DNA of 48,857 nt from Sphingopyxis flava (GCF_900168005.1 NZ_FUYP01000027.1:1-48857); one strand, 5' to 3'. Shown: positions 17,167-24,544, counted from the first letter of the stretch. Program-made: numbers and translations. Notes: a model not told the origin generated them from the letters alone.

Positions 17167-17499
17167 ATGCGAATTGCGGCTCTGGCTATTCTTTCGGCCA
17201 TATGCTTCTCAACGAGCGCTCAAGCTCAGATCGACTGGCGTGCGCCCGGCGCGGCTGGAAAGGTGTGGGGGGACAAGATCGACGAGAATAACCGCGAAGC
17301 CCGCAACCGCACGCCGGAAGAGCGGGCGCGAGCGGATGCGGCCGATGCAGCGTGGGACGCTCCTCTGTCACAGGCCGATATTGCAGCGACACTGAAACGT
17401 AACCGGGCCGAATATGATAGGAAGCTACGGCTTGGCAAAGGCCATGCCGACAGGTGGCTGGACAGGACCGCTCGTCTGGAACGCCTTGAGCGCCAGTAA
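17167..17499 (+). CDS. Small secreted island protein, paralog 2 (Y-G-ADxWL motif)
   Basis: A 110-residue exported protein. The start at ATG 17167 gives MRIAALAILSAICFSTSAQA, a textbook signal peptide with cleavage before QIDW. The mature part is charged and probably helical. Its C-terminus, RAEYDRKLRLGKGHADRWLD then RTARLERLERQ, aligns with paralog 1 with a one-residue gap. It lies 183 bases downstream of paralog 1 on the same strand, consistent with tandem duplication and divergence. Function unknown. Confidence 0.6.
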   Translation: MRIAALAILSAICFSTSAQAQIDWRAPGAAGKVWGDKIDENNREARNRTPEERARADAADAAWDAPLSQADIAATLKRNRAEYDRKLRLGKGHADRWLDRTARLERLERQ

Positions 17500-17714
17500 T
17501 AAGGTGTCCGGCCAGCGTTCAGCAGTATGATAGCCAAGCTGTTGCTGGCCCGAATGGGGAAACGACTAAGCTGATTGCAATCAATTTCATCGGTTTCGTT
17601 ACTTAGATTGTGCCGACTAATCGGCTTAAGAAATGAAATTGATTGCACAAGGTCAGTTATTCCGTGTCTTGGCCCGGCTGATAGCGATTAGGCCGATTGC
17701 ACAATCACGGTCGA

Positions 17715-18038
17715 TTAACGGCCAGCGGCAACTTTTTCGGTCAACCATTGGTCAGCAGCGCGATATCCGCGCTCGCGCATGATCTCTGCATAGCGTTGAT
17801 GATGCCTTCGCATCGCAGCATGGAGCGCCTTCCCTTCGATGGGAGGGCGGTTCGATGAAGCGGCATTGGAATTGGGCGGGGTTGAGGCCCTGCCTTGTTG
17901 ATGCTGGCGTATGCGAGCTTCCTGCTGCGCTTCGATATGATGGCCCACATAATCCTGCGCGGCTGCTGGAAGCGTAATCCCGGCGCTTGCGGAAGATGCC
18001 GCCAGAAGAAGCAAACTGCACCGGACCATCAATCGCAC
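17715..18038 (-). CDS. Small secreted island protein, paralog 3 (Y-G-ADxWL motif)
   Basis: A 107-residue exported protein on the opposite strand to paralogs 1 and 2. The start is GTG at 18038 or ATG at 18029, followed by a signal peptide ending at PAAAQDY. The C-terminus has HHQRYAEIMRERGYRAADQW then LTEK. It aligns without gaps to the Tyr, Gly, Ala-Asp, Trp-Leu positions of paralog 1. The middle is Gln/Ser/Asn-rich. Function unknown. It reads toward paralogs 1 and 2. Confidence 0.55.
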   Translation of the reverse strand: MRLMVRCSLLLLAASSASAGITLPAAAQDYVGHHIEAQQEARIRQHQQGRASTPPNSNAASSNRPPIEGKALHAAMRRHHQRYAEIMRERGYRAADQWLTEKVAAGR

Positions 18039-18246
18039 TCACCAATTCGTTGCTACGTTCGACCCCAATTCGTGTCGATATAGCTCTCACCTTTTCCGAT
18101 GGAATTTCCTGACTTGCGTAGCGTTACCCGTGCTGTCGCTAACCGGAACCACGATGTTGCAATTAATTGCACGCCGTCAGAGGTGCCTTTCGTGGCCGTT
18201 TGCAGGCTCTGATAAGTAGGGATTATCGGAGGTTAGAGCCGCCCCG

Positions 18247-18537
18247 TCATACGGCGTCCTGCAAGCGACGCACGGGCGGTTGATCGTGCTGCCGGGCGCA
18301 CCACAGATCATAGTTCGCTTGCATGGCAAGCCACGCTCGCGCTGTGCTGGCTCCTGCCTGTTCGAGCCGCACCGCGAGATCGGGGCTGATCGCCGCCTTG
18401 CCGTTCAGCACACGCGACAGGGCAACCCGCGAGATGGCGAGACGGTGAGCTGCCTCGGTGACGGACAGGCCCAGTTCGGCAATGACTTCATCGCGGAGCA
18501 GTTCGCCGGGGTGGGGAGGATTGTGCATCATTGTCAT
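18247..18537 (-). CDS. higA: HigA-family antitoxin, apparently without its toxin
   Basis: About 96 residues with a HigA-type XRE helix-turn-helix. It starts HNPPHPGELLRDEVIAELGL and continues VTEAAHRLAISRVALSRVLN, then ISPDLAVRLEQA and WLAMQANYDLW, all standard HigA landmarks. HigA binds HigB toxin and represses the operon. Start is uncertain among three close ATGs (18537, 18531, 18528); 18537 has a GGA at suitable spacing. The toxin gene, normally just upstream, is reduced to a scrap of about 20 codons. Confidence 0.8.
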   Translation of the reverse strand: MTMMHNPPHPGELLRDEVIAELGLSVTEAAHRLAISRVALSRVLNGKAAISPDLAVRLEQAGASTARAWLAMQANYDLWCARQHDQPPVRRLQDAV

Positions 18538-18609
18538 CGTTCCATGGCAATCCTGATAATCGACAAGCTCTGCGTCGGTCTCACCAAGATTGCCTGCCCG
18601 CCATTTCAA
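18538..18609 (-). pseudogene. Remnant of the higB toxin gene (last ~20 codons)
   Basis: Directly upstream of and in frame with higA, the minus strand reads LKWRAGNLGETDAELVDYQD then CH. The KWR and VDYQDxH pieces match the C-terminal strands of HigB toxins (NWR...VDYxDYH). The usual stop after the final His is gone, so the frame runs on into higA. The rest of the toxin is missing, replaced by the pemK 3' end. Confidence 0.5.
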
Positions 18610-18630
18610 GTTTGACCCGAAGCGTGTGGT

Positions 18631-18957
18631 TTATTCAAAGATCGTCACAGCTCGCGCCAGAACTTCATCCATGATGGCCTGCGGCAAGGTTTCGACCTTG
18701 CGGCCATTGCGGGCGTCCAGATCAAGGACGCGGGGTTGATCGCATCGCACTACGCCGGTTGTCTTGGTGCCGGAGAGTGGGACGGCGAAACCAATGCGGC
18801 GTGCGAAATCACCGCCATTCGTGATCGGCATGATGACCGGCAAGCCGGTAGCCCGATTGAAGTCGTCGGGGGAGACGACGACAACCGGACGGTGCCCGCG
18901 TTGCTCGCGACCATGCGTGGGTTCGAGATCAACCATGTAGATGTCGCCGCGCTTCAT
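18631..18957 (-). CDS. pemK: PemK/MazF-family mRNA interferase toxin
   Basis: A 108-residue toxin of the PemK/ChpB branch, which cleaves mRNA and arrests growth. The family N-terminus is MKRGDIYMVDLEPTHGREQR, then GHRPVVVVSPDDFNRATGL, PITNGGDFARRIGFAVPL and RCDQPRVLDLDAR. All match the PemK beta-barrel. Start at 18957 overlaps the antitoxin stop by 4 bases (ATGA), the usual order with the antitoxin first. The pair is intact, so the island carries a functional-looking addiction module. Confidence 0.92.
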   Translation of the reverse strand: MKRGDIYMVDLEPTHGREQRGHRPVVVVSPDDFNRATGLPVIMPITNGGDFARRIGFAVPLSGTKTTGVVRCDQPRVLDLDARNGRKVETLPQAIMDEVLARAVTIFE

Positions 18958-19211
18958 ATGAGTTCGCGGCCCACCGCAGGAGCGTCGATCCATTCCCGCT
19001 CTTCGGGCGGCATGGGCTGCGAATAGTCGGATGCAGCCAGCAACTCCGCCATGGTATAGCGGGGCCGCGTGGACGGTTCGACCACGAGCTTGCCATTGTG
19101 CACGGCCAAGCCGACGCTTGCGCCAGCGGACAGGTGCAGAACGTCGAGCAGCGCAGGGGGAACGGCAAGCATGACCGACCCTCCGACCTTGCGAAGATTT
19201 GTAGTGTGCAT
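18954..19211 (-). CDS. pemI: AbrB/MazE-family antitoxin PemI
   Basis: An 85-residue antitoxin. The N-terminal swapped-hairpin AbrB DNA-binding domain reads TTNLRKVGGSVMLAVPPALL, with HLSAGASVGLAVHNGKLVVE completing it. The acidic C-terminus (PPEEREWIDA) would bind the PemK toxin. A clear GGAGG ribosome site precedes ATG 19211. It probably represses its own promoter at 19240-19268, where a palindrome overlaps the -10 box. Confidence 0.88.
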   Translation of the reverse strand: MHTTNLRKVGGSVMLAVPPALLDVLHLSAGASVGLAVHNGKLVVEPSTRPRYTMAELLAASDYSQPMPPEEREWIDAPAVGRELI

Positions 19212-19229
19212 AGCCTTGCACCTCCATAA

Positions 19230-19247
19230 GTTATATTTCTATATAAC
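19230..19247. promoter_or_regulatory. Palindromic operator over the pemIK promoter
   Basis: gttatat (19230-19236), ttct, atataac (19241-19247) form perfect 7-base arms around a 4-base spacer. They overlap the -10 box. AbrB-type antitoxins repress from such AT-rich palindromes. Confidence 0.65.
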
Positions 19248-19268
19248 ATCCGGCGAGAAGGAGGTCAA
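19240..19268 (-). promoter_or_regulatory. pemIK promoter
   Basis: On the minus strand TTGACC (19263-19268) and TATATA (19240-19245) are exactly 17 bases apart. The start would be near 19233, just ahead of the GGAGG ribosome site and the pemI ATG at 19211. Confidence 0.7.
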
Positions 19269-19294
19269 AGGGTGCAATGCACCGTCCGCGCCAT

Positions 19295-20173
19295 CTATAG
19301 CACCGTGCCTGCCGCGTTGTCGGTGAACATGTCGCCGTCACGAATATAGCGAGCCAGCATGGCGTCGCTCTTATGGCCGGTCTGCTGGCGGATTTTCCAC
19401 GACGAGGCCCCGGCCATTGCGGCGCTCGTGGCAAGCCCGGCGCGGAGGGAATGACCGGAAAAGCTCGCAGGATCGAAGCCGGCCGCCTCCACGCGGCGTT
19501 TGATGATGGTGGCGACGGCATCCCCGGAGAGGCGATCGGGGGCGATACGTCCGTGCCGGTCGATGCTGCGGAAGATCGGACCTTGTTCGATCCCGGCATG
19601 GGTGAGCCAGTCGGTGAGGTGACGGACAGGGCACCAGCGCGTGCGTCCATGCGGGATAGCGATCTTGCGGCCTTGCCCGGTCTGGTCGGTCTTGGATCGG
19701 CGCAGATGCAGCACGATGCCCCGCCCGACAGGCTCAACATCGCTACAGTCGAACCCGACCAGTTCGGAGCGACGGAACGCCCCGGCGAACCCGATCAACA
19801 GCAGCGCCTTGTCCCGCATCTCGATAGGACGGTCGCCCATGCGCTCAAGCACCGCGAACAGGTCGTCGCGCTGCAACGCCTGCGCTTCGCGCTGGGCCAT
19901 ACCCTTGGTCCGGCGTATCCCCTGCATTGTCGCCCTGACGATCTCGGATCGGTAAGGATCATCGAAGCCCGAGGCCCGGTGCGCCTTTGCGATGGCAGCT
20001 ACTCGACGCTGGATCGTGGTGACGGCATGGGTCTCGGCCAGAGTGGCAAGATATTCCGCGATGCTCTGCGGGGAGCATGGAATGTCCCGGCCTGATGCCC
20101 GAAAATGCGCCAGATCAGCCGCGTAGGCGCGCTGGGTGCCAGCGGATAGGGATGAGGATAGGAAGCGGCGCAC
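19295..20173 (-). CDS. Tyrosine recombinase/integrase of the island
   Basis: A 292-residue site-specific recombinase. Residues 7-85 form the SAM-like core-binding domain (SSLSAGTQRAYAADLAHFRA). The catalytic residues are all present: Arg134 (GAFRRSELVG), Lys161 (RRSKTDQ), His241 and Arg244 (GHSLRAG), His267 (TGHKSD) and Tyr276 (LARYIRDG). It likely carries out integration and excision at the tRNA-Glu att sites. The first start is a GTG at 20173, which overlaps the DUF6538 frame. It is transcribed away from the adjacent tRNA gene. Confidence 0.9.
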   Translation of the reverse strand: MRRFLSSSLSAGTQRAYAADLAHFRASGRDIPCSPQSIAEYLATLAETHAVTTIQRRVAAIAKAHRASGFDDPYRSEIVRATMQGIRRTKGMAQREAQALQRDDLFAVLERMGDRPIEMRDKALLLIGFAGAFRRSELVGFDCSDVEPVGRGIVLHLRRSKTDQTGQGRKIAIPHGRTRWCPVRHLTDWLTHAGIEQGPIFRSIDRHGRIAPDRLSGDAVATIIKRRVEAAGFDPASFSGHSLRAGLATSAAMAGASSWKIRQQTGHKSDAMLARYIRDGDMFTDNAAGTVL

Positions 20174-20337
20174 CGGGCGTCCTCCAATGTGCGGCGGCGG
20201 CGCGCTTCCTTGGGGCTGTCAGTGCCCAGCGCACGGCGAACAAACTTCTTGCCGACTATATCGACAAGGTGGAGCGGCACGCGCCGATGATAGTGGTAGG
20301 TGTCGCCGCGCTTCAGCAGCCGTTGCATATCAGCCAT
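19999..20337 (-). pseudogene. DUF6538-type integrase N-terminal fragment overlapping the recombinase gene
   Basis: From ATG 20337 the peptide begins MADMQRLLKRGDTYHYHRRV then PLHLVDIVGKKFVRRALGTD, SPKEARRRRTLEDARCAA. This is the DUF6538 domain often found at the start of alphaproteobacterial phage-type integrases. The match ends about at the GTG of the full recombinase, which lies in another frame. Beyond that the ORF runs to 19999 as a shadow of the recombinase. It may be a frame-shifted ancestral N-terminal domain. AGAGG about 10 bases upstream supports this start over 20346. Confidence 0.5.
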
Positions 20338-20437
20338 CTTTTCCATGCCTCTTTGTATCACAGAATTGTGACCAGTGGGCACGTCTAAATGTCTGAAATC
20401 CGCCGTTCCTGCCCATTTCTGGGACATTTGGCGGGTT

Positions 20438-20455
20438 ATGGTGACCCCTACGGGA
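20438..20455. repeat. Island end, proximal att copy inside tRNA-Glu(CTC)
   Basis: This 18-base copy of atggtgacccctacggga spans the CCA end, acceptor strand and part of the T arm of tRNA-Glu(CTC), plus one flanking base. A third copy occurs at 20530-20547 in the second tRNA-Glu, simply because the tRNAs are near identical. Confidence 0.8.
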
Positions 20456-20514
20456 CTCGAACCCGTGTTTCAGCCGTGAGAGGGCCGCGTCCTAGACCGC
20501 TAGACGAAGGGGCC
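20439..20514 (-). tRNA. tRNA-Glu (anticodon CTC), island attachment target
   Basis: 76 bases on the minus strand, starting GGCCCCTTCGTCTAGCGG and ending in an encoded CCA. The anticodon loop is CTCTCAC, giving CTC at the wobble position. It decodes GAG. Its 3' end is one of the island att sites. It differs from the tRNA at 20531-20606 only at the wobble base. Confidence 0.95.
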
Positions 20515-20530
20515 GTATCGACGATCGAGA

Positions 20531-20606
20531 TGGTGACCCCTACGGGACTCGAACCCGTGTTTCAGCCGTGAAAGGGCCGCGTCCTAGACCGCTAGACGAA
20601 GGGGCC
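20531..20606 (-). tRNA. tRNA-Glu (anticodon TTC)
   Basis: 76 bases on the minus strand, identical to the neighbouring tRNA-Glu except for the anticodon loop CTTTCAC, which gives TTC. The CCA end is encoded. It lies 16 bases upstream of the CTC copy in the same transcript direction. Confidence 0.95.
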
Positions 20607-20697
20607 GTCGATCGGTGAAGCGGCGCCTTAGACGGGCGCGCACCCGTGGTCAAGCGCGGGGTCTGCCCTCGGCGCAAAAATATTGCGGCGCGGCGTT

Positions 20698-22479
20698 TCA
20701 ATCGGCCCAGGCCGCGTCCTCGAGGTGGAGCTCAGCCGCCGGGCGGCTCCCCCAATCGTCCCGTTTCGCGCGCCCGGCGAGCCACAGTTTGCGCCCACCG
20801 CGCGCGTGGAGCAGCGCCTGGCCAAGTTCGGTATCGGCGCTGCGGAACGCGATCGCCTTGAAGCGTGCGCCGTCATCGCCCGACACAATGAGCCGCACAT
20901 GGTCGGTGCCAACGATGCCCGATTCGACGATCCGCACCGGTCCGGTTGCGACGCGCGGCGCGGGCCAGCCGGCACCATAGGGACCCGCGCTCTCTATTGC
21001 GTCGCACCATAGCGGGCTGATGCCTCTAGGGGCGAGCATCGCGTCGATCAGCAGCGATTTGCCGCCACTTGCACGTTCGACATCGGCAGCGAGGCGCTCA
21101 TTGAGAAAGGCGCCGAGTGCGTCGAGCTTGCCGGGGGCCACCGTCAGCCCCGCCGCCATCGCATGGCCGCCGCCCGCGACCAGCAGTCCCGTCTCCTTTG
21201 CAGCGAGGATCGCAGCGCCAAGGTCGACGCCCGAGATCGAACGGCCCGAACCCTTGCCGATGCCATCCTCGCAGAGCGCGATGACAATCGCGGGACGGTG
21301 GAGTTTTTCCTTCATGCGCCCGGCGACTATTCCGATGACGCCGGGGTGCCAGCCCGCGCCCGCGACGATCGCGACCGGCGCATTGGCGCACGCGGCGCTA
21401 GCCGCTATCGCCTCGTCGAGCACCGCGGCCTCGATCGCGCGCCGCTCTTCGTTGAGCCGGTTCAGCTCCTGCGCAATCTCGGCCGCCTCGTTCGGGTCGG
21501 TCGTGGTGAGTAGCCGGACGCCGAGGTCGGATTTGCCGACGCGGCCACCCGCATTGATCCGCGGGCCAAGGGCAAAGCCCATATCGCTCGCACTCGGCGG
21601 CTTGGTGAGCCGCGCAGCGTCCATCAGCGCGGCAAGGCCGATATTGCCGCGCCGCGCCATCACCTTGAGACCCTGTGCCACGAGCGCGCGGTTGAAGCCG
21701 GTTAACCGGGCGACATCAGCGACCGTGCCCAGTGCGACGAGGTCGAGCAGCTCGATGAGCGCGGGCTCCGGCCGCTGGCCGAAAAATCCGCGTGCGCGCA
21801 GCGTGCGCAGCAGCGCCGCGCCGAGCAGGAAGGCGACCCCGACCGCAGCCAGATTGCCGTGGGCCGCGGCTTCTTCCGCTTCATCGAGCCGGTTGGGGTT
21901 CACCACCGCAAAGGCGTCGGGCAGCGAGGTCGCGCACTGGTGATGGTCGACGACTATCACCTCGACGCCGGCAGCCTTGGCCTCGGCGATGGCGTCGAAG
22001 GCCTGCGCCCCGCAATCGACGGTAACAACGAGCCTCGACCCCGCTTCGCCGATGCGGACCAGCGCTGCGCCCGAGGGTCCGTAGCCCTCCATCAGCCGGT
22101 CGGGGATATAGGCGCCGACCGGAACGTCGAGCGCGCGGAGCAGCCGCACGAGCAGCGCCGCCGAGGTTGCCCCGTCGACATCATAGTCGCCAAAGATCGT
22201 CACCGCCTCGCGTCCTTCGACCGCATCTGCCAGGCGGGCCGCCGCCGCCTCCATGTCGCGGAACAGCGAAGGGTCGGGCATGAAGCTGCGCAGGGTCGGA
22301 AGCCGCTGGCGCTCAACATCGGCGCGGGCAACCCCGCGCGCGAGCAGCAATTGGGTGACCAGGTCATCGGGGGCAAGACCCTCGCCCCCCATGTCGGCGC
22401 TCGCGCGGCGCCACTGCCACGGCTGACCGAGGATCGAGCGGTCAATGCCGAGAGCAAGGCGGCTTGCGGTCTCGCTCAT
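20698..22479 (-). CDS. recJ: Single-stranded-DNA-specific exonuclease RecJ
   Basis: A 593-residue 5'-3' exonuclease on single-stranded DNA, used in mismatch and recombination repair. The DHH-family motifs are GDYDVDGATSAALL (near 96-109), VVDHHQC and later GSGRSISGVDLG and GGHAMAAGLTV (DHHA1 domain). Length and C-terminal OB-like region fit RecJ. The ATG overlaps the upstream PH-domain gene by 4 bases, so the three genes from 24544 down to 20698 form one translationally coupled operon. Confidence 0.95.
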   Translation of the reverse strand: MSETASRLALGIDRSILGQPWQWRRASADMGGEGLAPDDLVTQLLLARGVARADVERQRLPTLRSFMPDPSLFRDMEAAAARLADAVEGREAVTIFGDYDVDGATSAALLVRLLRALDVPVGAYIPDRLMEGYGPSGAALVRIGEAGSRLVVTVDCGAQAFDAIAEAKAAGVEVIVVDHHQCATSLPDAFAVVNPNRLDEAEEAAAHGNLAAVGVAFLLGAALLRTLRARGFFGQRPEPALIELLDLVALGTVADVARLTGFNRALVAQGLKVMARRGNIGLAALMDAARLTKPPSASDMGFALGPRINAGGRVGKSDLGVRLLTTTDPNEAAEIAQELNRLNEERRAIEAAVLDEAIAASAACANAPVAIVAGAGWHPGVIGIVAGRMKEKLHRPAIVIALCEDGIGKGSGRSISGVDLGAAILAAKETGLLVAGGGHAMAAGLTVAPGKLDALGAFLNERLAADVERASGGKSLLIDAMLAPRGISPLWCDAIESAGPYGAGWPAPRVATGPVRIVESGIVGTDHVRLIVSGDDGARFKAIAFRSADTELGQALLHARGGRKLWLAGRAKRDDWGSRPAAELHLEDAAWAD

Positions 22480-24017
22480 GCGCGGGCCCCAGCGGCGAGA
22501 ATGCGCTCGCGCAGCGCTTGCGCGGCTGCGAGCGGGATCGCCGGGATCTCATGGCTGCCGAGCGAACTGCCCCCGGGGACCCCGAAAACGAGCGTAGCAA
22601 GGCCGAGGGGACGGAGAATGAAGTCGGTCTTGAGGTCGATGCTCTGCACCGATGCGTGGGGAAGCAAGGTCGTCTTGGGCTTGAGCCAGCCGCGGCGGAT
22701 CGCGACCATGCCAGGCAGGTCCGTCCAGCTGTGGAAGCGCGCGCTGAAGAGCGAGGCGGCGGCGATCAGCGCGGCAGCAGCGATGCCGAGTCCGCCGAGC
22801 GGTTGGCCGAGCATCATTGCGATCGCCCCCCCAGCCGCGGCGCAAAGGGCGCCAAAGAGGCCGCCGGCGGCGATAATCCGGTGGCTATGCTCCCAAGGCT
22901 GGCTGGCATCGGGGCGATGGATTGCGATTTCAGCGAGCACCGGGTCGATCTCCCCGAGGTGGCCGAAGGGGACGACCTGATGATCCTTCTCCTTCTCGCC
23001 GTCGCTTGCAAGGCTCTGGAGCCGCAGTTCGTGCCAATCGAACCGCTTTTTCAGCCAACCGGTGACGAGAATCGCCGCCTGCACCCGGCGCACCGGCAGG
23101 GCAACGTCGGTCCGCGTGGTCAGTCCGCGCGTGCGGCGCAGAGCGCGGGGTTCGCGGGTCAGGCGAAAATCCCAATTGGCAAGCACCATCATCAGCACCC
23201 CGCTCGCAAAGCCGATGAAGAGCAGCGAAAGAAGCGCGCCGACGCCGGCAATCCAGCGATGCGCGACGATCCATTGTTCAAACCCGTAGCGCTCAGCGAG
23301 GTCGAACCAGTCGAGCGGGTTGAAGATGTTGAAGTCGAAGGGCAGCAGGTCATCGAAAAGCTGCATGCCGGCCGCGACCACGGCGAGCGCGGCGAGCGAG
23401 AAATTGAACAGCCCGGCGATAAACAGCCGGCCCGGCGGCATGACGAAGAGCAACCGGTCTTCGGCCGCAGGGGCTATGGTCTTCGCGTCGTCATCGCGGC
23501 CCAGGAGCGCTGCGGCGGCGGGGACCGCGTCGCCGCGATGCGCGCGGATCGTCGAACGCAGCGCCTGCGCCGCACCGAGCCCAATCGCGTCGAGCCGCGC
23601 CTCGTCCTTCTTGTCGCCGCCCGCACCGGTCTCGAACCCGACCTTCGCAATGCCGAGCGCGCGCGCGATCAGCCCCTGTTCGATGCTCACGTCCTGGATA
23701 CGGTCGAAGGGGATGGTGCGGTGCTGGCGCGACAATATGCCGCTTTCGATCACAATCTCGTTCGCGCCGACGAGAAAGCGGAAGCGCGCCCATGCGATCC
23801 AAGCCGTGACGAGCGAGATCAGCAGGAAGGCGCCGAATGCCGGGAGCACATAAACCCACTTCCCTGCAATACCGATCGCTGCGAGCGCGGGGAGGAAATT
23901 GAGCGTGCGCGGGCCGAGCCTGACGATCGCGAGCGCGAGCGTCGCGGGATGCAGTCGCTGCCACGGCGCGCTCTGGGCCGCGGTGTCGTCAGGAAGAGCG
24001 GCGAGGCTCCCTGTCAT
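22476..24017 (-). CDS. Large PH-domain (DUF304/bPH2) membrane protein, YdbT-like
   Basis: A 513-residue membrane protein with repeated bacterial PH (bPH2) domains. The first TM pair is around VRLGPRTLNFLPALAAIGIA and YVLPAFGAFLLISLVTAWIA. Next is a PH strand set, FLVGANEIVIESGILSRQHR then TIPFDRIQDVSIEQGL, typical of YdbT. Further hydrophobic segments and similar PH strands (LPHASVQSIDLKTDFILRPL) follow. Function unknown; YdbS/YdbT pairs are proposed to act in envelope or membrane homeostasis. It overlaps recJ and the small partner gene by 4 bases each. Confidence 0.85.
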   Translation of the reverse strand: MTGSLAALPDDTAAQSAPWQRLHPATLALAIVRLGPRTLNFLPALAAIGIAGKWVYVLPAFGAFLLISLVTAWIAWARFRFLVGANEIVIESGILSRQHRTIPFDRIQDVSIEQGLIARALGIAKVGFETGAGGDKKDEARLDAIGLGAAQALRSTIRAHRGDAVPAAAALLGRDDDAKTIAPAAEDRLLFVMPPGRLFIAGLFNFSLAALAVVAAGMQLFDDLLPFDFNIFNPLDWFDLAERYGFEQWIVAHRWIAGVGALLSLLFIGFASGVLMMVLANWDFRLTREPRALRRTRGLTTRTDVALPVRRVQAAILVTGWLKKRFDWHELRLQSLASDGEKEKDHQVVPFGHLGEIDPVLAEIAIHRPDASQPWEHSHRIIAAGGLFGALCAAAGGAIAMMLGQPLGGLGIAAAALIAAASLFSARFHSWTDLPGMVAIRRGWLKPKTTLLPHASVQSIDLKTDFILRPLGLATLVFGVPGGSSLGSHEIPAIPLAAAQALRERILAAGARA

Positions 24018-24544
24018 GCGAAGTCGGTCTGGATGTGGCGACGGATCTCCTCGCGCATTGCAGCGGCGAGGTCGGCGCGCAGGCCGGGCAACGTTACTGT
24101 GCTGTTGTGCGTGCCCGAGGTATGGACGACGAGGTGCGACAGGCCGAACCAGCGCTCGATGGGCCCCTGGCCGACGTCGATATGCTGGACGCGCACGAAG
24201 GGAACGATCGTGTCGGTACGAAAGAGCCAGCCGCGTGCGACGCGCAGTTGTCCCTCGCCGATCTTGAAACCCCAGCGCTGCGCGCGCCGGGCAGGGAAGG
24301 CGGTGATGGCCAACAGCGCAAGCAGCCAGGCGAGCACGCTCAGCAATCCGTAGGGCCCGTCCATCTCGCGCACCACGAACATGTCGAGCAGGGTTGCGCC
24401 AATCGCAATGGGCAGCATGTTGAACAGCGCCGAAATGCGCAGCACGTGGCGGAAGGCAGGATCGACCGGATCGAGCCCCTGGGCCGCGTTCAGCGCATGC
24501 GCATCGAAGGGATCGACGGGGCGAGCGGCAACGGTGTCGGTCAT
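24014..24544 (-). CDS. Small PH-domain (DUF304/bPH2) membrane protein, YdbS-like
   Basis: A 176-residue partner of the YdbT-like protein. Two membrane segments (FNMLPIAIGATLLDMFVV and YGLLSVLAWLLALLAITAF) precede one bPH2 domain (GEGQLRVARGWLFRTDTIV then PFVRVQHIDVGQGPIERWFG). The start at 24544 is chosen over a longer frame because the additional residues look random. The YdbS-YdbT-recJ order suggests co-expression. Confidence 0.83.
   Translation of the reverse strand: MTDTVAARPVDPFDAHALNAAQGLDPVDPAFRHVLRISALFNMLPIAIGATLLDMFVVREMDGPYGLLSVLAWLLALLAITAFPARRAQRWGFKIGEGQLRVARGWLFRTDTIVPFVRVQHIDVGQGPIERWFGLSHLVVHTSGTHNSTVTLPGLRADLAAAMREEIRRHIQTDFA

Larger units (their letters stand above)
13993..20455. 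mobile_element. Genomic island (about 6.5 kb) integrated in the 3' end of tRNA-Glu
   Basis: An 18-base direct repeat (13993-14010 and 20438-20455) bounds the region. The right copy is the 3' end of tRNA-Glu(CTC), and the left copy is a detached tRNA 3' end with its CCA. A tyrosine recombinase gene lies next to the tRNA, the normal arrangement for such islands. Cargo: an IS1595 transposase, a possible HEPN-like protein, three related secreted mini-proteins, an orphan HigA and a PemIK toxin-antitoxin pair. Many cargo genes use weaker starts and less GC-rich codons than the flanking genes. Confidence 0.85.

Noticed and set aside
20530..20547. Third copy of the att sequence as a second island boundary
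   Set aside because: It falls inside the intact tRNA-Glu(TTC), and the short gap between the tRNAs holds no cargo; it is explained by the identity of the two tRNAs.
22464..24353. 629-codon plus-strand open frame
   Set aside because: It lies antisense to recJ and the PH-domain genes, and its protein is rich in Arg, Gly and Ala without any domain, as expected for a shadow in GC-rich DNA.
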